Source: Phycisphaerae bacterium (GTDB lineage: Bacteria; Planctomycetota; Phycisphaerae; Phycisphaerales; SM1A02). From it: a DNA stretch of 8,841 nt. Shown piece after piece: positions 6,975 to 8,841 of the stretch. The notes under the pieces were generated by a model, which saw nothing but the letters and a program-made list of their open reading frames with translations, was not told the DNA's origin and did no database searches. Every line of letters starts with the position of its first letter. Positions within the stretch are counted from its first letter, which is position 1. The stretch lies in contig JABJQE010000045.1 in the NCBI GenBank assembly GCA_018663565.1, positions 1 to 8,841 of the forward strand. The letters run 5' to 3'. A program made the position numbers and the translations under genes.

Positions 6975-7202
6975 CTAGTCTTCCAGAAAATCCAGCAGGT
7001 CCGGCACCTGTATCTGTCCATAGCCATCTAGATCGCCCGCGCAGCGGAAGCCAGTGCCGCCGGTGTTGAGGACGGTGTACACGGCTTCGTTGCGATCCTT
7101 CATGGAATTGGTGGCGGTAATCAATGAACTCGGCCGCGGCCGCAACGGCTGGGCCGCAGTAGTTCGCATCCCCCCCCCGTGAAGCAAGGCCCATTTTCCC
7201 AA
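6975..7202 (-). pseudogene. 3' fragment of a dockerin-tailed surface protein gene
   Basis: The minus frame ends at TAG 6975-6977 with GDLDGYGQIQVPDLLDFLED, a single EF-hand/dockerin-type repeat. Two of the expected acidic positions are replaced (Tyr and Gln). Planctomycete secreted proteins often end like this. The preceding NEAVYTVLNTGGTGFRC also fits such a tail. Upstream the frame reaches TTG 7202, five bases from tRNA-Thr, without a signal peptide or believable start; ATG 7169 directly abuts a run of nine G on this strand. Across that run another frame reads GDANYCGPAVAAAAEF, a phrase also typical of such proteins, so a frameshift near 7120-7178 is likely. I call it a decayed 3' end; a 63-residue gene from ATG 7169 is the alternative. 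The gap 6840-6974 holds nothing else I can name. Confidence 0.5.
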
Positions 7203-7203
7203 G

Positions 7204-7280
7204 CCAAGCCACCGACCGGAATCGAACCGGTAACCTCCAGATTACAAATCAGGTGCTCTGCCAATTGAGCTACGGTGGCG
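7204..7280. repeat. 77-bp direct repeat containing tRNA-Thr, copy 2
   Basis: Identical to 5483-5559 with no mismatch. Outside the repeat the two flanks differ at once (GT and AG before it; CAAAGG and GCGTGT after it), so the duplicated unit is just the tRNA gene with a few bases. Confidence 0.9.
7207..7279 (-). tRNA. tRNA-Thr (anticodon TGT), copy 2
   Basis: Same 73-base sequence and fold as the copy at 5486-5558, including the U-U mismatch in the anticodon stem and the absence of encoded CCA. Unlike copy 1 it has a promoter-like pair of hexamers at normal distance upstream (7289-7317), so this is probably the expressed, ancestral gene. Its 3' end is followed within five bases by the dockerin-tailed fragment. 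Confidence 0.95.
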
Positions 7281-7288
7281 GCGTGTGC

Positions 7289-7317
7289 AGGATACCGAAG
7301 TCTGGACGATACGTCAC
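7289..7317 (-). promoter_or_regulatory. Candidate promoter of tRNA-Thr copy 2
   Basis: On the minus strand GTGACG (7312-7317) and TATCCT (7289-7294) are separated by 17 bases, and the second hexamer ends nine bases before the tRNA 5' end. TATCCT matches four of six -10 positions and GTGACG contains the TGAC core of the -35 box. Confidence 0.45.
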
Positions 7318-7371
7318 AGGACAAGGCTCGGTACACAGAATCACTACGGGCAACCGCTTGAGTGATGCCGG

Positions 7372-7632
7372 CTAGTGCTGAGGGATTTGCTGACGAGTTG
7401 AACCCGCGGAGTGACCTCCGGAATGCAGATTCCCAACCGCTTTAACGGGCAGGAAGGGGTCGCCATGGCCTCCATCTACAGACGGGGAACGACAGGAATC
7501 TATCAGGTCAGTTGGATCGATGAGAATGGACTGAGAAGAGCACGCTCGACACGAACGACTCGCCGAGGTCATCTCCTCGATCAACTCGCCACACTCGCAA
7601 CAGTACCCATCACGGCGATGACGATCTCGCAC
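7372..7632 (-). CDS. Doubtful small zinc-ribbon ORF downstream of mnmG
   Basis: A minus frame overlapping the 3' end of mnmG (possible starts GTG 7632 or TTG 7644) and ending at TAG 7372-7374 contains GYCCECGELIEE and, 13 residues after the last cysteine, SCRAC. The CxxC-x13-CxxC pattern is that of a zinc ribbon. Against it: no clear ribosome-binding site, no ATG start, a C-terminal half without obvious structure, and the same DNA read on the other strand looks like an integrase start (7465-7609). At most one of the two is likely to be real. Confidence 0.22.
   Translation of the reverse strand: MRDRHRRDGYCCECGELIEEMTSASRSCRACSSQSILIDPTDLIDSCRSPSVDGGHGDPFLPVKAVGNLHSGGHSAGSTRQQIPQH
7465..7609 (+). 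pseudogene. N-terminal fragment of a putative tyrosine recombinase (integrase)
   Basis: ATG 7465 follows AGGAAGG at a normal distance, and the first 17 residues read MASIYRRGTTGIYQVSW, then IDENGLRRARSTRTT. This is the pattern of the N-terminal arm-binding beta domain of phage and island integrases (short strands, basic, NG turn). Three AGA codons in the first 25 codons are unusual beside the neighbouring genes. After about residue 32 the likeness ends. The frame runs on for 97 residues to 7758, but from 7610 it is antisense to the conserved 3' end of mnmG, so the core-binding and catalytic domains (R, H, R, Y residues) are missing. Within the short stretch another frame reads ERLAEVISSIN, so a frameshift is possible. 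It lies between mnmG and a duplicated tRNA-Thr, a usual place for integrases. A chance ORF remains possible. Confidence 0.4.
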
Positions 7633-8841
7633 GACGTATCGCAACGGCGAGCACTGTCGCGTCCGCCGGTGTTACTCCAGCAAGACGCGATGCCTGTCCA
7701 AGGGTTGCAGGTCGAAAGTGATCAATCGCTTCGGCTGCTTCGGTGCGAAGGCCGGTAATAGAAGAAACGTCAAGTTGCGACGGAATCTTTACCTTGTCGG
7801 CGTCACGCTGCCTTCGAATTTCCGCTTGCTGGCGCTTCACGTAGCCCTCGTAGCGAGTGTCTGTCATGACTCGGGCGACGTCGCGAAGATCATCCCCCCC
7901 GCCGAGCCTCGCTTGAATCTCCTCGAGAGTTGACGCGGGACGACGAGCAATCGCGGCGAGCGTCTTGCCGTGTTCACCCGGCGTCGATTCAAGGCGGCGG
8001 GTCAGTTCGGTAAGGCGGTCTCGGCGAGCCTCCCACTTTGCCCACCGCGTATCACAGACTGTGCCCCACCGGCGTCCGACAGGCGTCAATCTCTCATCAG
8101 CATTGTCAGATCGCAGCAGCATGCGATGCTCTGCGCGGCTTGTAAACAATCGGTACGGCTCGCGTGGTGTGCGGGTCACGAGATCGTCAAGCATCACGCC
8201 GATATAAGCCTCGTCACGGGCAAGACGAACCGGCGATTCTCCGCGGCTACGCCGAACCGCATTCACGCCCGCGATCAGTCCCTGTCCCGCTGCTTCTTCG
8301 TATCCGCTTGTGCCATTGATTTGCCCTGCGAGAAACAATCCAGCCACCGACTTGACCATGCAGGTTGCATCGATTTGATGCGGGCGCACCATGTCGTACT
8401 CGACGGCGTAGCCATACTGCATAATCTCAGCGTGCTCGCATCCTGGCATTGCCCGCACAATCTCAATCTGAATATCCGGTGGAAGCGAAGTGCTGATGCC
8501 ATTGCAGTACACAAATTCACCATCGAGCGTCTCGGGTTCGAGAAAGACATGATGGCTGTCTCTATCTGCAAACCGAACGACCTTATCTTCGATACTCGGG
8601 CAATACCGTGGACCAGATTCAGCGTTGATCTGTCCGCTGAACATGGGCGCTTTGTCGAGGTTGGCGCGAATCAAGTCATGCGACTCGGGGGTCGTTCGGC
8701 TGATGCGACACGTGATCTGCTTGAGCGGCGGGAACGTATCGCCCGCGAGATCACTAAACGGAACTGGCGGATCGTCGCCAGATTGTGGTTCGAGCAACTC
8801 CCAATCAATTGTGCTCAGCCGAAGCCGTGGCGGCGTGCCTG
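7610..8841 (-). CDS. mnmG: tRNA uridine-5-carboxymethylaminomethyl modification enzyme MnmG, C-terminal two thirds
   Basis: MnmG (GidA) with MnmE installs the 5-(carboxymethyl)aminomethyl group on wobble U34 of certain tRNAs in the cytoplasm, using FAD and methylene-tetrahydrofolate. The frame continues past the right window edge, so about 220 N-terminal residues including the FAD-binding GxGxxG are not seen; 409 residues are present. Recognisable in order are GTPPRLRLSTIDWELLEPQ, ITCRISRTTPESHDLI and RYCPSIEDKVVRF (each holding one of the two conserved cysteines), FLEPETLDGEFVYCNGIS, MQYGYAVEYDMVRP, LFLAGQINGTSGYEEAAGQG, REPYRLFTSRAEHRMLLRSDNAD, and the C-terminal domain with RYEGYVKRQ, IPSQLDV and RPATLGQASRLAGVTPAD. 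The stop is TGA 7610-7612. Nothing suggests inactivation. No rsmG follows it, unlike in many bacteria, and no clear terminator is seen downstream. Confidence 0.97.
   Translation of the reverse strand, partial: GTPPRLRLSTIDWELLEPQSGDDPPVPFSDLAGDTFPPLKQITCRISRTTPESHDLIRANLDKAPMFSGQINAESGPRYCPSIEDKVVRFADRDSHHVFLEPETLDGEFVYCNGISTSLPPDIQIEIVRAMPGCEHAEIMQYGYAVEYDMVRPHQIDATCMVKSVAGLFLAGQINGTSGYEEAAGQGLIAGVNAVRRSRGESPVRLARDEAYIGVMLDDLVTRTPREPYRLFTSRAEHRMLLRSDNADERLTPVGRRWGTVCDTRWAKWEARRDRLTELTRRLESTPGEHGKTLAAIARRPASTLEEIQARLGGGDDLRDVARVMTDTRYEGYVKRQQAEIRRQRDADKVKIPSQLDVSSITGLRTEAAEAIDHFRPATLGQASRLAGVTPADATVLAVAIRRARSSSP

Noticed and set aside
5486..7279. The two tRNA-Thr repeats as a two-unit CRISPR or as insertion sequence ends
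   Set aside because: The repeats are complete tRNA genes in direct orientation, with a 1.6-kb gap, no further units, and no transposase between them.
7411..7758. Complete 115- or 97-residue gene over the integrase-like stretch
   Set aside because: Its second half is antisense to the conserved C-terminus of mnmG and shows no integrase features, so only the first part is kept, as a fragment.

Overview
The window looks like a piece of a moderately GC-rich planctomycete chromosome, probably of the Phycisphaerae type. This is an inference from several signs: a C-terminal dockerin/EF-hand type sequence (GDLDGYGQIQVPDLL), a DUF1573-like secreted protein, several long exported proteins without a recognisable family, and tRNA genes that do not encode CCA. 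Only one protein gene can be named firmly: mnmG, which enters from the right edge. Four tRNA genes (Pro-CGG, Tyr-GTA and two identical Thr-TGT) are clear from their cloverleafs.

Layout. Positions 1-125 hold the last 40 codons of an unidentified plus-strand gene. On the minus strand, 301-591 is a tRNA unit: a promoter candidate, tRNA-Tyr, a hairpin with a T-rich tail, tRNA-Pro and a terminator. Next (618-3111, minus) is a three-gene operon whose genes are joined by two ATGA stop/start overlaps. In order of transcription it encodes a small cysteine-rich exported protein, a DUF1573-like exported protein with an SCPAC motif, and an exported beta-rich protein resembling the planctomycete LolA-like (lipoprotein-sorting type) proteins. 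A divergent 710-residue exported, almost all-helical protein lies at 3333-5465 on the plus strand.

The right part (5483-7609) is the most unusual. Two identical 77-bp repeats, each containing a full tRNA-Thr(TGT), bracket about 1.65 kb. The bracketed segment holds an exported glycine-zipper protein (404 aa) and a short dockerin-tailed gene remnant that runs up to the second tRNA. Between that tRNA and the 3' end of mnmG is a short plus-strand frame whose first ~30 residues look like the N-terminal arm-binding part of a tyrosine recombinase. Repeated tRNA, gene fragments and a possible integrase fragment fit a decayed integration or recombination site, but this is inference. The antisense strand of the integrase-like stretch can also be read as a small zinc ribbon, so both readings are given.

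How the genes may work together: the three-gene operon, the divergent 710-aa gene and the glycine-zipper gene all encode proteins with export signals, so the region mostly serves the cell envelope. MnmG modifies the wobble uridine of a subset of tRNAs, and its neighbourhood with tRNA genes is probably coincidental. No CRISPR array, complete insertion sequence, rRNA or riboswitch was seen.
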